This document shows, piece by piece, positions 33,580-45,455 of a stretch of 64,000 bases of DNA. The position numbers were made by a program, and so were the translations under genes. The stretch is taken from contig NZ_BNAL01000011.1 of the NCBI RefSeq assembly GCF_014653275.1, forward strand, positions 4,953-68,952, read 5' to 3'. The notes below the pieces were generated by a model. That model saw only the letters and a list, made by a program, of their open reading frames with translations. It ran no database searches and was not told the DNA's origin. Origin of the DNA: Deinococcus piscis (GTDB lineage: Bacteria; Deinococcota; Deinococci; Deinococcales; Deinococcaceae). Numbering within the stretch: position 1 is the stretch's first letter; the number at the start of each line of letters is the position of its first letter.

Positions 33580-34845
33580 ATGCCCAGAAACACACTTACG
33601 CTGGCCCTGACGCTGGCTCTGTCTCCCTCCGTTGCCCTGGCTGGCGGCGGTACTCCTGCCTACAGCACTCCTGCCGGGGCGGCGTCGGCCTCCATTCCTG
33701 CCTTACCACTGCACCGCTCAGCACCGGCGGACGTCGTGCCTACACCGCCGACCCAGGCCGCCGCGCCTCAGACGGAGGACACCACCCTGACGCTGGGCGA
33801 CTTTCAGAGTCCGGCACAGTGGACTTATCCGGCGCAGGGTGCAGCCCAGGCCAGCCGCCTGCCCGCCGTGCTGCTGATTCATGGTTCCAGCCCGGCTGAC
33901 ATGGACTTTACTTACACTGGCCCGCAGGGACAGGTGGTGTCTAGCATTTTTGGGGACATCTCGCAGGCGCTGGGGCGGGGCGGGATCGCCAGCTTGCGCT
34001 ACAACAAGCGCTACGTGAGCGGTCCTGGCAAAGTGGACTATGCCCGCTTCTACGGCGAAGCTGACCTGGACACCTTCCTGGCCGACGCGCAGACGGCGCT
34101 GGACACCATGCGCCGCAATCCCCGGATAGACCCGGAGCAGATTTATGTGTATGGCTGGAGCGAGGGCAGCACCGTGGCTGCCGAACTGGTGCGCCGCAAC
34201 CCGGAGGTGGCGGGCCTGATTGTGCAGGGGCCTGTGGTACTGGACTGGGGTGAACTCTTTGAGGCGCAGCTGACCGATGTGCAGCTGCCTTATCTGCGTC
34301 AGGTAGCCCCTGGTGGCCTCAGTGCCGAGAATCTGGCGGCGGTGATGGGCGCTCCGGGGGCAGGCCTGGTGGCCCGCAATGCCGTGGGCTTTGCGCTGGA
34401 CCCCAGCAGCTTTGCGGGCGGCGCACCCAAACTCAACCCTGCCTTTGACCGCGACGGGAACGGCGTCATTGAGCTGGACAGCGAGTACCTGGCCGGGGCG
34501 CGGCAGAGCCTGGAGACGCAGCTGAACTCTCCCGCTGGATTTCTGAACATGTACAGCCCGGCGCGGGCGCTGCCCAGTGTCACGGCTCAGGCACCGCAGC
34601 TGAAGGTGCCCGTGCTGGTCTTGCAGGGCACCAACGACGCCAACACGCCTGCCGCGTATCTGCCGCGCCTGACAGAAGCTCTGGACACCGCCGGAGTGGA
34701 CCATACCGTGCGCCTGTATCCCGGCCTGGGCCATAGCCTGGGGCCAGCCCGCAGCATGGTGGCCGATGACTTTGCGCCAGTGGCCGAGGAGCCGCTGCGT
34801 GATCTGGTGCAGTGGGTCAGGGGGCAGGCCAGCTTGGAGAAATAG
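33580..34845 (+). CDS. Exported alpha/beta hydrolase
   Basis: A 421-aa secreted hydrolase. Signal peptide residues 1-21 (RNTLTLALTLALSPSVALA); a Thr/Pro-rich linker to about 75; then an alpha/beta hydrolase domain with VLLIHGSSPADMDF (oxyanion region), nucleophile Ser in YGWSEGST, an Asp in VLQGTNDANTP, and the His in YPGLGHSLGP. An esterase or peptidase-like role outside the cytoplasmic membrane is inferred. TACACT (33569-33574) lies 5 nt before the ATG. Confidence 0.85.
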   Translation: MPRNTLTLALTLALSPSVALAGGGTPAYSTPAGAASASIPALPLHRSAPADVVPTPPTQAAAPQTEDTTLTLGDFQSPAQWTYPAQGAAQASRLPAVLLIHGSSPADMDFTYTGPQGQVVSSIFGDISQALGRGGIASLRYNKRYVSGPGKVDYARFYGEADLDTFLADAQTALDTMRRNPRIDPEQIYVYGWSEGSTVAAELVRRNPEVAGLIVQGPVVLDWGELFEAQLTDVQLPYLRQVAPGGLSAENLAAVMGAPGAGLVARNAVGFALDPSSFAGGAPKLNPAFDRDGNGVIELDSEYLAGARQSLETQLNSPAGFLNMYSPARALPSVTAQAPQLKVPVLVLQGTNDANTPAAYLPRLTEALDTAGVDHTVRLYPGLGHSLGPARSMVADDFAPVAEEPLRDLVQWVRGQASLEK

Positions 34846-34969
34846 GCATAAACACTTCGCGGAGTGACAGTGACATTGCCTGGTTGCGTGGGCTAGAGGG
34901 TCTTGGCCCGCGCAGCTTTGGACACTCACTGCACCCTCTCAAATGAGTCAATGAAGGCCGAGGTGCATA

Positions 34970-35518
34970 TCAGTGGCGGCCATATTTGCGCCCTTCCGGG
35001 TCGGTAGGGAGAGTGTCTGCACTAATACCCATGGTGGTGGAGCGTGGGGCGGCCTGAGCGGTCACAGCTTGCTGACGACTGTGCCCCCCGAACGGGTCTC
35101 CGGACATGGCGCGGTATTTGGGAGAAGGCCCCCACTTGTTGGGCTGCGGCTCACTGTCAACGGTAGCAAGATAGATGAAATAGAGCGCCCCGAACAGAGG
35201 GATGAAATTGATCAGTACCCACCAGCCACTGCGCCCTATATCGTGCATTCTCCGGATACTGACGCTGATAGAAGGTAAGAAGAGCAAAAGCTGAATGATG
35301 GCTTCAAATGCCCCACGCTCCCTTAAGACTCCGTCCAAATAAGTATTGAAAGCTTCGTCAAGTAAAATGGCGAGGATGCTGATGAGCGTGTAAAAAAGGG
35401 TGAAGTACCAGAATTCACTGCGTCTCGCACGCCCAGAGAACTTGGCGTAATCACGGGTAAGTGCGGTTTTGAGATAATCCAGTGGCCCCCTGGCCGGGAC
35501 TTCTGTAGGACTGTTCAT
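34970..35518 (-). CDS. DUF805 family membrane protein
   Basis: A 182-aa protein with the DUF805 signature: KFSGRARRSEFWYFTLFYTL, then ISVSIRRMHDIGRSGWWVL. Three to four hydrophobic helices, with a hydrophilic C-terminal tail that looks disordered. Start 35518 is fixed by TACTGT (35525-35530), 6 nt upstream on the minus strand. Function unknown. Base composition is lower in GC than the neighbours. Confidence 0.85.
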   Translation of the reverse strand: MNSPTEVPARGPLDYLKTALTRDYAKFSGRARRSEFWYFTLFYTLISILAILLDEAFNTYLDGVLRERGAFEAIIQLLLFLPSISVSIRRMHDIGRSGWWVLINFIPLFGALYFIYLATVDSEPQPNKWGPSPKYRAMSGDPFGGHSRQQAVTAQAAPRSTTMGISADTLPTDPEGRKYGRH

Positions 35519-35571
35519 GCCATCACAGTAGTGTCTTGGCTTCTGCGGGCCTGCCAACTTTGCGCTGAAGT

Positions 35572-36207
35572 TCAGCTTTCCTCCGCCGGCCCCAGCACTT
35601 CCAGCACACCACTGCCCCGCGTGGCATCTTCCAGCGCCTGAGTGAATCCGGCTTCGTCCTCTGGGTACACCTCCAGCGGTACGGTGACGCCCTGCGGGGT
35701 ATACACTTCTTCGCCTTTCACCACGTCCCAGGTGTCCAGCAGGTGATACAGCGCCCCCTGCTCGGCAAAGCCCACGCTGACGTTCAGGCGCAGGCGCGGG
35801 CGCACCTCAAAGCGCTCGGCGGTCCTGAGCACTTCGGCTGCGGCTCCGCCGTAGGCCCGCACCAGCCCGCCGGTCCCCAGCTTGACGCCGCCGTAGTAGC
35901 GCACGACTACCACCATCACATGTTGCACGCCCTGGCCCTCAATCGCCCGCAGAATCGGTGCGCCCGCTGTGCCTCCAGGTTCGCCGTCGTCGCCAAAGCG
36001 GTACAGCTCGCCAATTCGGTAGGCCCAGCAGTGGTGGGTGGCGTCGGGATACTTGGCGCGCAGTTCGGCCAGGAAGTTGAGCGCCTCTTCGGGAGTGTCA
36101 GCGCGGCGAGCGTAGGCCAGAAATTCGGAGTTTTCAATCACTTCGCCGTGGCGGTGTGGGGCCGCCAGTGTGGTAAAAGGGTCGGGCAACTTGGGGCCTG
36201 GTGTCAT
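35572..36207 (-). CDS. IMPACT/YigZ family protein
   Basis: A 211-aa member of the UPF0029 (IMPACT, YigZ) family. Diagnostic blocks are [46 protein letters not shown] and [20 protein letters not shown]. The ATG overlaps the upstream NUDIX stop (ATGA), so the two are translationally coupled. In other organisms the family touches translation and ribosome regulation; the exact function is unknown. Confidence 0.9.
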   Translation of the reverse strand: MTPGPKLPDPFTTLAAPHRHGEVIENSEFLAYARRADTPEEALNFLAELRAKYPDATHHCWAYRIGELYRFGDDGEPGGTAGAPILRAIEGQGVQHVMVVVVRYYGGVKLGTGGLVRAYGGAAAEVLRTAERFEVRPRLRLNVSVGFAEQGALYHLLDTWDVVKGEEVYTPQGVTVPLEVYPEDEAGFTQALEDATRGSGVLEVLGPAEES

Positions 36208-36797
36208 AGCAGGCCCCGCCTCACCAGTTCGGCCCGCGCTTGCCACATCACCAGGCTGCTGGAGCCGCTCTGAATCTCGCCGCGTTCCAGCATGGCGTAG
36301 GCTTCAGCCAGCGGCAGCGTCAGCCGCTCAATGGTTTCGGTGTCCTCGTGCGCCATTTCGCCCAGGCTCACGCCCAGGGCCAGCATCGGAAAAAACACCA
36401 CGCCGTTGATGCTGGGCTGGGGATAAAAGCCCGGCAGCGCCACCCACTCTGTTGCCACGCCGCCCACCTCTTCTTTGAGTTCGCGGGCCGCCGCGTCCAG
36501 CAGCTGTTCGCCCGCTTCCACGCCCCCGGCCACAATCTCGGTGATGGTGGCCCGCAGGGGGTAGCGGTACTGCCGAATCAGCACAATGTCGCCCGCGTCC
36601 GTCACCGGCAGCACGAAAATGGCCTGGTGCCCACGCGGGTGGTACTGATAGGTGGTCTGCACGCCAGGGCGCACCTGCACGCGGTCTTCCCAGACGCGGC
36701 GTGGGGGGCCGATCAGTTCACGGCTGCTGAGTGTCCGCCAGGGCTGCTGCTCGTCCTCGATCAGTGCCGCCCAGCTGGGGTGAGGTTGAAAGGGCAT
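36204..36797 (-). CDS. NUDIX hydrolase (ADP-ribose pyrophosphatase-like)
   Basis: A 197-aa NUDIX enzyme. The box reads [20 protein letters not shown] followed by VG (GX5EX7REUXEEXGU), preceded by the beta strand [22 protein letters not shown] typical of ADP-ribose/sugar-nucleotide pyrophosphatases. Leaderless: TAGCGT (36804-36809) is 6 nt before the ATG. First gene of a two-gene operon with the IMPACT-family gene. Confidence 0.9.
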   Translation of the reverse strand: MPFQPHPSWAALIEDEQQPWRTLSSRELIGPPRRVWEDRVQVRPGVQTTYQYHPRGHQAIFVLPVTDAGDIVLIRQYRYPLRATITEIVAGGVEAGEQLLDAAARELKEEVGGVATEWVALPGFYPQPSINGVVFFPMLALGVSLGEMAHEDTETIERLTLPLAEAYAMLERGEIQSGSSSLVMWQARAELVRRGLL

Positions 36798-36889
36798 GCG
36801 ACTACGCTAGCAGAGGGGGCGAGGCAGAAAGCAGAGGAAGAAGGCCAGGCGGGAATCACCGAGCTGGCCTTCCTTCTGCTTTTCTGCGC

Positions 36890-38032
36890 CTACATCACCC
36901 GGTACATCCAGCCGTGGCGGTCTTCCACGCGGCCATATTGAATGCCGGTCAGGGTGCCGTACACCTCCTGGGTCACGGTGCCCTGGCTCAGCTCTACCTC
37001 GCCGCCCTCAAAGCCCAGCCGTCCGATGGGCGTGACGACTGCCGCCGTGCCGCAGGCGAACATTTCGGTGACGGCTCCACGGCGGATGTCTTCGGCCAAC
37101 TCGCTGAAGTTGATGGCCGTTTCTTCAACCTGCCGCCCAGCGTCACGCAGCAACTGAATGATGCTGGAGCGGGTGCCGCCTTCCAGGATGGTGCCAGTCA
37201 GCCGGGGTGTCTGCACCTTGCCGTCTGCGCGCACCACAAACACGTTCATGCCGCCCAGTTCTTCCAGGTTGGTGCCGTGGACGCTGTCCAGGTAACACAC
37301 CTGCTCGTAGCCCTGGGCCTGAGCTTCCTGCTGGGGCAGCAGCGAGGCGGCGTAGTTGCCGCCAGTCTTGGCTGCGCCGATGCCGCCGGGACCGGCGCGG
37401 TGGTACTGCTGCGTCACCCAGATGCTGACCGGAGCAAAACCGTTCTTGAAGTACGGCCCGCTGGGGCTGGCAATGCAGAGGTAGCGGGCCGACGTGCTGG
37501 GCTTGACGCCCAGGCCCGCGCCATCTCCGAAGATGAAGGGCCGCAGGTAGAGGCTGCCGCCTTCGATGTGAGGCACGTACTCGTGGTCGGTGCGGATCAG
37601 GTCCACCAGGCTGGCGAGGAAGTCCTCGGCGGGCAGCTCGGGCAGGGCCATACGCCGGCACGACGCCGCCAGCCGCCCCGCATTGAACATGGGCCGAAAC
37701 AGCCAGATGCTCCCGTCCGCGTGGCGGTACGCTTTGAGCCCCTCAAACACTTCCTGGGCGTAGTGCAGCACATTGGCGCTGGGGTCCAGCGGAATGGGGC
37801 CGTAGGGCAGCAGCTGCAGGTCACTCCAGCCGGTGTCGGCGGTCCAGCGGGCCGAGGCCATGTGGTCGCTGAAGTCGGCTCCGAAACGCAGGTTCTGCAT
37901 GATGTGTTCGCGGTCAGCGGCGCTGCGTGGCTGCGAAGTGGCGTCGGTCAGGTAGCGGCCCTGCACCGTGTCGGCAGTGGGCGCGGGAAGGGTCGCGGCG
38001 TCTTCCAGGGTCGTAGGGCGGGGTCCAGTCAT
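36890..38032 (-). CDS. ilvE: Branched-chain amino acid aminotransferase
   Basis: PLP-dependent class IV aminotransferase, 380 aa, interconverting Leu/Ile/Val and their keto acids. It is of the longer BCAT-2 type: QLLPYGPIPLDPSANVLHYAQ, EVFEGLKAYRHADGSIWLFRP, LYLRPFIFGDGAGLGVKPS, and the PLP-binding stretch AKTGGNYAASLLPQQEAQ. GGAGGAA lies before ATG 38032. Confidence 0.93.
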   Translation of the reverse strand: MTGPRPTTLEDAATLPAPTADTVQGRYLTDATSQPRSAADREHIMQNLRFGADFSDHMASARWTADTGWSDLQLLPYGPIPLDPSANVLHYAQEVFEGLKAYRHADGSIWLFRPMFNAGRLAASCRRMALPELPAEDFLASLVDLIRTDHEYVPHIEGGSLYLRPFIFGDGAGLGVKPSTSARYLCIASPSGPYFKNGFAPVSIWVTQQYHRAGPGGIGAAKTGGNYAASLLPQQEAQAQGYEQVCYLDSVHGTNLEELGGMNVFVVRADGKVQTPRLTGTILEGGTRSSIIQLLRDAGRQVEETAINFSELAEDIRRGAVTEMFACGTAAVVTPIGRLGFEGGEVELSQGTVTQEVYGTLTGIQYGRVEDRHGWMYRVM

Positions 38033-38115
38033 GGGGTTCCTCCGGGGAAATAGGCTTGAATGGGGCTCCCAGTCTAGAGCAGTTCTGTGCGGTGCAGCCT
38101 GGTAGAGCCTGGCCT

Positions 38116-39408
<1,293 letters not shown>

Positions 39409-39431
39409 TTGTGCGTCCTCCACTCAAAAAA

Positions 39432-39470
39432 ACCCAGAAAAACGCTCCGTACCTGGAAGGGCACGGAGCG
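39432..39470 (-). terminator. Intrinsic terminator of ftsH
   Basis: Minus-strand stem CGCTCCGT/ACGGAGCG (39463-39470 and 39443-39450) followed by TTTTTC. Confidence 0.85.
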
Positions 39471-39486
39471 GGGAGCCGTAGAGTGT

Positions 39487-41391
39487 TCAGTCAGTCGCAG
39501 CAGGTGCGGGTGGCAGGGGCGGGGTGCCGTTGGCCGGCGTCAGCCCCGGCATGTCCCCTTTCACTTTTGCTACGGCGCTGCGGACCACGTCGCCGGTAAT
39601 CAGTTCCTGGGTTAGCAGCGCGTCGCTGACCTCGTGCATGGCCTGGCCGTACTCGCTGACCAGCGCTTTGGCCCGCTCGTAGGCGCGGTACAGAATCCGC
39701 TTGACATCCTCGTCCACCAGCTGCGCGGTGTGCTCAGAGTAGCTGCGGGTCTTCGCCATATCCTCGCCCAAGAACACGGGGCCGCCGCTATCGGGATTCA
39801 GGGCCATGTTGGCGAAGTTATCGCCCATGCCCCATTCCAACACCATCTTGCGGGCCATGTTGGTGGCTTTGCGGAAATCGTCCGCTGCGCCGGAAGTCAC
39901 GCTGCCAATAAAGACTTCTTCAGCGGCGCGGCCTCCCAGGGCCACCACCAGCTGGTTTTCCAGCTTTTCCTTGCTCATCAGCACGTTTTCTTCGGGCAGG
40001 TAGAAGGCGGCGCCCAGTGCCCGGCCACGCGGAATGATGCTCACCTTTTGCAGCTTGTCGCTGCCGGGAATCACGGCGGCGGTCACAGCATGCCCAGCCT
40101 CGTGGTAGGCGATGGCGCGCTTTTCCTGGTCGGAAATGGTCAGTGAGCCGTTTTCCAGGCCCAGGGTGATTTTGTCCAGCGCCCGGTAAAAGTCGCTCAT
40201 CTCAATCTGGGTCTTGCCGATACGGGCCGCTTCCAGCGCAGCTTCGTTGGCGAGGTTCTTGAGGTCAGCGCCCGAGAAGTAGGGGGTGGACTTGGCCAGC
40301 TCGTCCACATCCACGCCTTCGCCCAGCGGCTTGTTGCGCAGGTGCACCTTGAGGATGGCCACGCGCTCTTTCATGTTGGGCAGGTCAATGGTCACCTGAC
40401 GGTCAAAGCGGCCAGGACGCAGCAGGGCCGGGTCCAGCACATCGGGGCGGTTGGTTGCCGCCAGCACGATCACGTTGCTGGCCTTGTCGAAGCCGTCCAT
40501 CTCGGACAGGATTTGGTTGAGGGTCTGCTCGCGCTCGTCGTGCCCGCCGCCGATGCCTGCACCACGCTTGCGGCCAATCGAGTCGATTTCGTCAATAAAC
40601 ATGATGGCCGGGGCGTTCTTGCGGGCATCTTCAAACAGGGTCCGCACGCGGCTGGCCCCCACACCCACGAACATTTCCATAAACTCAGAAGCGCTAACCG
40701 AGAAAAAGGGCACGTCGGCCTCGCCAGCGATGGCGCGGGCCAGAAGGGTCTTACCGGTGCCGGGAGGGCCGACCAGCAGCACACCTTTAGGAATCTCAGC
40801 GCCGATCTGGTGGTACTTACCGGGATTCTTCAGGAAGTCCACGACCTCCACCAGTTCCTTTTTGGCTTCTTCGTGTCCAGCCACGTCGGTGAACTTGGTG
40901 TCGACCTTGTTCTCCTTGCCGTACTTCTTGGCCTTGCTTTGCCCGAACTGCATCATGCCGCCCTGGCTGCTCTGCGCCCGCACAAAGAAGAAGTAGAACA
41001 GTGCGCCCAGCATCAGCAGGGGCAGTAGGCTGAGCAGGATGCTGAACCACTGGCTGGGCTCGCGGAAGTTCACGGTAACGCCCTGCTCGCGCAGCGCAGG
41101 GATCAGCTCGTCGTCGCGCACGGCGGACGAAGGCGACAGCTGCACAGTCACGCCTTCGGCTTGGCGCTGTTGGGTGCCGCTGGGCGTATCCACATTTACC
41201 TGGGTCGGCTCGGTCAGCGTAGCAGTGGCCCGCGAACCCACGATGTCCACCCGCTCAATACGGTCTTGGCGCAGCAGGTCTTGGAATTCGGAATAGTTGA
41301 CGGTTGGGCGGCCCACATTCGCGGTCTGCGAGTACATCAGCATCAGCGCAAGCACGAACAGGACAATCAACCAGGGATTGAGCTTTTTCAA
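39487..41391 (-). CDS. ftsH: ATP-dependent zinc metalloprotease FtsH
   Basis: Membrane-anchored AAA+ protease, 634 aa. Two N-terminal helices (residues 4-22 and about 113-135) flank a periplasmic-type loop. AAA motifs: [16 protein letters not shown] (Walker A), [11 protein letters not shown] (Walker B), second-region-of-homology [12 protein letters not shown]. The zinc site is AYHEAGHAV. The Pro-rich C-terminus is typical. The start appears to be TTG 41391 (L-K-K-L-N-P-W), after AGAGG. Confidence 0.97.
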   Translation of the reverse strand: MKKLNPWLIVLFVLALMLMYSQTANVGRPTVNYSEFQDLLRQDRIERVDIVGSRATATLTEPTQVNVDTPSGTQQRQAEGVTVQLSPSSAVRDDELIPALREQGVTVNFREPSQWFSILLSLLPLLMLGALFYFFFVRAQSSQGGMMQFGQSKAKKYGKENKVDTKFTDVAGHEEAKKELVEVVDFLKNPGKYHQIGAEIPKGVLLVGPPGTGKTLLARAIAGEADVPFFSVSASEFMEMFVGVGASRVRTLFEDARKNAPAIMFIDEIDSIGRKRGAGIGGGHDEREQTLNQILSEMDGFDKASNVIVLAATNRPDVLDPALLRPGRFDRQVTIDLPNMKERVAILKVHLRNKPLGEGVDVDELAKSTPYFSGADLKNLANEAALEAARIGKTQIEMSDFYRALDKITLGLENGSLTISDQEKRAIAYHEAGHAVTAAVIPGSDKLQKVSIIPRGRALGAAFYLPEENVLMSKEKLENQLVVALGGRAAEEVFIGSVTSGAADDFRKATNMARKMVLEWGMGDNFANMALNPDSGGPVFLGEDMAKTRSYSEHTAQLVDEDVKRILYRAYERAKALVSEYGQAMHEVSDALLTQELITGDVVRSAVAKVKGDMPGLTPANGTPPLPPAPAATD

Positions 41392-41534
41392 GAAGAACCT
41401 CTAGGGGGAGAGAAACGGCCAAGCCAGTGCTGCATCGCTGGCCCACACGCACACAGGGCAGAGGGCAGGAGCAGATGGCCCGGTCAGTCTGGCCAGTTTA
41501 CCAACCCCCTGTTAAGAAATAGGGGCAAAAGACA

Positions 41535-41551
41535 CCCCAGGGAAGCTGGGG
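41535..41551 (-). terminator. Probable terminator of the small membrane gene
   Basis: CCCCAG/CTGGGG stem with a 5-nt loop (41535-41551), followed on the minus strand by TGTCTTTTG. Confidence 0.5.
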
Positions 41552-41592
41552 GGCCTGTCGGTTTTCTTAAGATGGGTTCCTGAGTGGCTCAC

Positions 41593-41949
41593 TCAGTCCA
41601 GCTGGTCGGTGGACTGGACGCTGCGGCCCGCCTGCGGATCACGCAGCAAAGGATTGGTCTGCGCGCCCGTCACTGCCGGATCCACGCTGAGCGCAGGCGG
41701 AGTGCTGGGCTGAGGAGCGGGCGCAGGTGGCTGGGCACTGGTCTGGGCGGGCAAGTTACGGCCATGCTTCATCCAGCCCAGGGCGCGTACAGCGTCCACG
41801 ACCAGCCATACGGCCAGCCCGCCCCACAGGGCTGCCGGGAGCCAGTTCTCGGCGCTGGCAGAGCGGTAAGCTGCTGTCGCTGCCAGCAGTCCCAGCAGCA
41901 GACTGAGCAGAAAAAGAACCTGGGGAGGGAGGCGGCGTTGGCCCAACAT
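41593..41949 (-). CDS. Small membrane protein with proline-rich tail
   Basis: About 118 aa. Two hydrophobic helices (VLFLLSLLLGLLAATAAY and WLPAALWGGLAVWLVVDAV) are followed by a cytosolic Pro/Gln/Ala-rich tail of about 55 residues. No family recognised. TAGAGT (41957-41962) lies 7 nt before ATG 41949, favouring that over 41958. Confidence 0.6.
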   Translation of the reverse strand: MLGQRRLPPQVLFLLSLLLGLLAATAAYRSASAENWLPAALWGGLAVWLVVDAVRALGWMKHGRNLPAQTSAQPPAPAPQPSTPPALSVDPAVTGAQTNPLLRDPQAGRSVQSTDQLD

Positions 41950-41999
41950 GGCGTTCACTCTAGCGGCCCTCTTCTCACAGTCCCCCTACACTAGAGGGC

Positions 42000-43244
42000 A
42001 TGAGCGCCTCTGTCCCTTTGTCCGATTCCCCGTCTGACTCGCCGCAGGTGCTGGTGCTGGTGGGCGGCAGCGTGGCGGCCATCAAAGCGCCCTCCACCCT
42101 GCGCCGCCTGCGTGAACAAGGGGCCCGGACCCAGGTGATCGCGACCCGCGCCGCGCTAGAGTTCGTGACCCCGCTGAGCCTGAGCACTGCCGGAGCCTGC
42201 GAAGTTGCCACCGACGACACCTGGTTCGCCGCGCAGCCGCAGGCCCAGCACCTGACCCTGGCCCGCTGTGACGCCGCCGTAGTGATTGGTGCCACAGCTG
42301 ATACCCTGGCCCGTGCCGCCCAGGGACATGCCGGGGACCTGCTCAGTGCCACGCTGCTCAGCGTGCGCGCTCCGGTGCTGTGGGTGCCGGCCATGAACGA
42401 GCGCATGTGGCAGCACCCCGCTGTGCAGGCCAATGCTGAGCGGCTGCGCTCCTTCGGGCATCACTTTCTGGGACCGGTCTTTGGAGCGTTCGGCACGGCG
42501 GGCGAGGGCGAAGGTCTGGGGCGCATGGCCGAGCCGGAAGACATAGCCGCGCAGGTGATGCAGCTGCTCAGGCCCCGGCAGGACCTGACAGGGCTCAAGG
42601 TGGTGGTCTCGGCTGGGCCGACCCGCGAGTATCTGGACCCGGTGCGATTTGTCAGCAATCCCAGCAGCGGCAAGATGGGCTTTGCGGTGGCGCAGGCTGC
42701 TGCCGAGCGTGGAGCGGAGGTCACACTCGTGAGCGGGCCGGTGAACCTTGCTACGCCGCGTGGTGTGCAGCGTGTAAATATCGAGAGTGCGCTAGAGCTG
42801 CGGGACGCCGTGGTGCAATCAGCGCAGGCCGCTGACCTGGTGGTCATGACAGCGGCAGTGGCCGACTACCGAGCCGCCGAGGTCAAGACGGAAAAGGAAG
42901 CCAAAGGCGGCGACACCAAGACCATTGAACTGGTCAAGAATCCCGACATTCTGGCCGAACTTGGCACGGACAAAGGCCGGCGGGTGCTGGTGGGCTTTGC
43001 GATGGAAACCCACGCGGGTGTGGAGCGGGCCGCTGACAAAGCCCGGCGCAAAAACGCCGACTTTATTCTGCTGAACTACCCCACCCAGGAGGGAACAGCA
43101 TTTGGCGGCGATGACAATCAGGTCACGCTGGTCCAGGCCGACGGCACCCATGAAGCCTGGCCGCGCCTGAGCAAGCGGGAAGTGGCCGAGCGCTTGCTGG
43201 ACCGTGCCAGGGCCTTGCTGGCGGCCCGCCCAGAGCTACGCTGA
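42000..43244 (+). CDS. coaBC: Phosphopantothenoylcysteine decarboxylase / ligase
   Basis: Bifunctional coenzyme A enzyme, 414 aa. CoaC half (1-190): [18 protein letters not shown] and the active-site [13 protein letters not shown]. CoaB half (about 195-414): [48 protein letters not shown] and [16 protein letters not shown]- and CTP/cysteine-dependent steps from phosphopantothenate to phosphopantetheine. TACACT (41987-41992) ends 7 nt before the ATG. The decarboxylase His common at the N-terminus is not obvious. Confidence 0.93.
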   Translation: MSASVPLSDSPSDSPQVLVLVGGSVAAIKAPSTLRRLREQGARTQVIATRAALEFVTPLSLSTAGACEVATDDTWFAAQPQAQHLTLARCDAAVVIGATADTLARAAQGHAGDLLSATLLSVRAPVLWVPAMNERMWQHPAVQANAERLRSFGHHFLGPVFGAFGTAGEGEGLGRMAEPEDIAAQVMQLLRPRQDLTGLKVVVSAGPTREYLDPVRFVSNPSSGKMGFAVAQAAAERGAEVTLVSGPVNLATPRGVQRVNIESALELRDAVVQSAQAADLVVMTAAVADYRAAEVKTEKEAKGGDTKTIELVKNPDILAELGTDKGRRVLVGFAMETHAGVERAADKARRKNADFILLNYPTQEGTAFGGDDNQVTLVQADGTHEAWPRLSKREVAERLLDRARALLAARPELR

Positions 43245-43336
43245 CTCGCTGGACAGGGCCAGGAGCGATGCCTTAGACTGCGCGTTGCTTCCGGGCACTG
43301 GCCTTCGTGTGCATACCGAGGGTTGTCCCTGTAGAT

Positions 43337-43360
43337 TTATTCAGAAAAACTGCATAAAAT
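43337..43360 (+). promoter_or_regulatory. argR promoter with ARG-box-like repeat
   Basis: Imperfect inverted repeat TTATTCAG-5-CTGCATAA (43337-43357, one mismatch) overlapping the -10 TAAAAT (43355-43360), 7 nt before the GTG start. This is the expected place for autorepression by ArgR. Confidence 0.5.
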
Positions 43361-43367
43361 AACAGAC

Positions 43368-43829
43368 GTGCTCTCCAAAGAACAACGCCAACGTCTGATT
43401 CAGGACATCATCACCCGCGAAAGTATCTCGACGCAGGCCGAGCTGGTTGAGCGCCTGCGGGCCGACGGAATTGCGGTGACCCAGGCCACTGTCAGCCGCG
43501 ACATCAACGAGCTGCGGCTGGTGCGTCTCCCCGTCGGCAAGGGGCGGCACCGCTACGCCCTTGCACATGTGCAGAGCGAGCTGGACCTCAGTGACGAGAT
43601 TGCCCGGCTGTTCCAGAATTTTGTCCACGACATTGACCACGGTGAAAATATCCTCGTGCTCAATACTGCCGAGGGCCATGCCAGTGGGGTTGCCCTGATC
43701 CTGGACCGCCTGCGCCGTGACGACATTGTGGGCACGCTGGCGGGCGAGAACACCATCTTGCTGGTCGCGCGCACCACTGCCGACGCCGAAGCCCTGGTTG
43801 AAGAACTCCACGAGCTGATGATGGGTTAA
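43368..43829 (+). CDS. argR: Arginine repressor
   Basis: A 153-aa ArgR/AhrC protein. The N-terminal winged helix reads [38 protein letters not shown]. The C-terminal hexamerisation and arginine-binding domain has [20 protein letters not shown] and the [15 protein letters not shown] motif. GTG 43368 is the only start consistent with the family N-terminus; TAAAAT is 7 nt upstream. It controls Arg metabolism; no arg genes are in this window. Confidence 0.92.
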   Translation: MLSKEQRQRLIQDIITRESISTQAELVERLRADGIAVTQATVSRDINELRLVRLPVGKGRHRYALAHVQSELDLSDEIARLFQNFVHDIDHGENILVLNTAEGHASGVALILDRLRRDDIVGTLAGENTILLVARTTADAEALVEELHELMMG

Positions 43830-43861
43830 GAGCGCGGGCGTCTGCCAGCGAACTGCGCCGC

Positions 43862-45451
43862 TTACGGAATATCGTCGTCGTCCAGCGCGGGCAGGTTCCC
43901 TACCGGCAAGTCCACGTACGCCTGGGTGCCCTGTCCCAGCTGACTTTCCAGCCAGATATGTCCCCCGTGCGCGTCCACGATGGTCCGGGCGATGCTGAGC
44001 CCCAGGCCAGCGCCGCCCCGATCACGGCTGCGCGAGTCCTCCAGGCGGTAAAAGCGGTCAAACAGCTTTTCCAGCTGATCGGCGGCGATGCCGGGGCCGT
44101 TGTCCGAGACACTCAGGCGCACGCGGCCAGGTTTGGGCTGCGTAGAGCCCAGTTCTATGCGGGTGGCCCCCGCCTTGAGAGCATTGCTAATCAGGTTATT
44201 CAGCACCTGCCGCAGCCGGTCCGGGTCCGCTTCAAAGGGAATGTCCTGACCGGCGGGGACAAGCACCGCTCCCTCACTCTCGGCCAGCGGGCGCAGCTCA
44301 CGGGCAATCTCCTGAAGCAGCATCTGTGAGAACAGCAGCTGTGATTTGAGTTGCAACACGCCTCCGTCCGAGCGGGCCAGCTGCAACAGACTGCCGATCA
44401 AGTCGGTCATGCGCGCCGACTCGCGCTGAATAATCTGGATGCTTTCGCGCTGTTGGGCATTGAGCTCCGTACGCCGCAGCAGATAGGTGGCGTGCCCGCC
44501 GATGGCCGTAACCGGGGTGCGCAGCTCATGGCTGGCGTCACTCGAAAAGCGCCGCTGCGTCTCAAAACTGTCTTCCAGGCGCGAAAGCATGCGGTTGAAG
44601 GCTACGGCCAGCGCCTCGACTTCGTCATCCGAGTCGGGCACAGGGACGCGGGCCTGCAAGTTCTGCGAATCAATGCCTTCGACAGCGTGGCGGACCGTGT
44701 TGAGTGGCCGCAGCGCCCAGCCTGCCAGCACGTAAGCCCCAATAGCTGCCAGAAAGCTGCCCAGCAGCAGCAACCCGCCCATAATCAGCTGCAAACGGGT
44801 CACCGTGCGGTTGAGCGAACTGAGGCTGCGTCCGATAAAGGTCACCGCCAGCATCTCCTCACTGCTGCCGTCTGCTTGCTGAAACTTCAGCGGCGTAAGG
44901 GACACCAGAATCCGCATAGGCTCCGGGTCGGCGAACTGCGGTTTGACTGAGCGGTTGATCAGGATTTGGCCGGAAGGTGATTCCAGCAGCTGCGTGAGCT
45001 CGTGGTCACTCAGTTGCAGCGGTGCAGCGGGGTCAATGCCCACTGGCCGCAGGCGGAAAGCCTCGCTCTGACGGTGCAGGAAGTCCAGCAGGGCCAAGCG
45101 GGACTGTTCGTCCTGGGCGGCGGACCATTCGCTTTGCAGATCGCCCGTCTGTGAGCGGGCCACCAGTGGGTCCACCTGAATCACGGAAGAAGGAAACTTG
45201 CTCCGCGCTTCGGCCAATCCGTCTGAGTCGGTGGGGCCTAAGGCCAGCTGCAAGCTGGGCACCAGCTCGGTGAACTGGGTCTGCGTGTCGGCCAGGTCAT
45301 TTTCTAGGGACCGCTCCAGGTCGTGCCGCATCATGGTCTGTACGGTGAGGGCCGTCAGCAGCAGCAGCACCACCAGCAGGGTGGTATAGAAAGTGGTCAG
45401 GCGGTGGCGCAGGGTTGCGCCGCGCCACCGCTGACGGAAGCCATCTAGCAT
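43862..45451 (-). CDS. Sensor histidine kinase
   Basis: A 529-aa class I kinase. TM1 is about residues 18-38 and TM2 about 221-245, enclosing a 180-residue extracytoplasmic sensor with no recognised fold. HAMP is about 246-298; the phospho-His is H308 in FSSDASHELRTP; the ATPase has NNLISNA (N box), DNGPGIA (G1) and GGAGLGLSIAR (G2). It lies 4 bp after the response regulator in the same operon. The signal is unknown. Confidence 0.93.
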   Translation of the reverse strand: MLDGFRQRWRGATLRHRLTTFYTTLLVVLLLLTALTVQTMMRHDLERSLENDLADTQTQFTELVPSLQLALGPTDSDGLAEARSKFPSSVIQVDPLVARSQTGDLQSEWSAAQDEQSRLALLDFLHRQSEAFRLRPVGIDPAAPLQLSDHELTQLLESPSGQILINRSVKPQFADPEPMRILVSLTPLKFQQADGSSEEMLAVTFIGRSLSSLNRTVTRLQLIMGGLLLLGSFLAAIGAYVLAGWALRPLNTVRHAVEGIDSQNLQARVPVPDSDDEVEALAVAFNRMLSRLEDSFETQRRFSSDASHELRTPVTAIGGHATYLLRRTELNAQQRESIQIIQRESARMTDLIGSLLQLARSDGGVLQLKSQLLFSQMLLQEIARELRPLAESEGAVLVPAGQDIPFEADPDRLRQVLNNLISNALKAGATRIELGSTQPKPGRVRLSVSDNGPGIAADQLEKLFDRFYRLEDSRSRDRGGAGLGLSIARTIVDAHGGHIWLESQLGQGTQAYVDLPVGNLPALDDDDIP

Positions 45452-45455
45452 GGAG

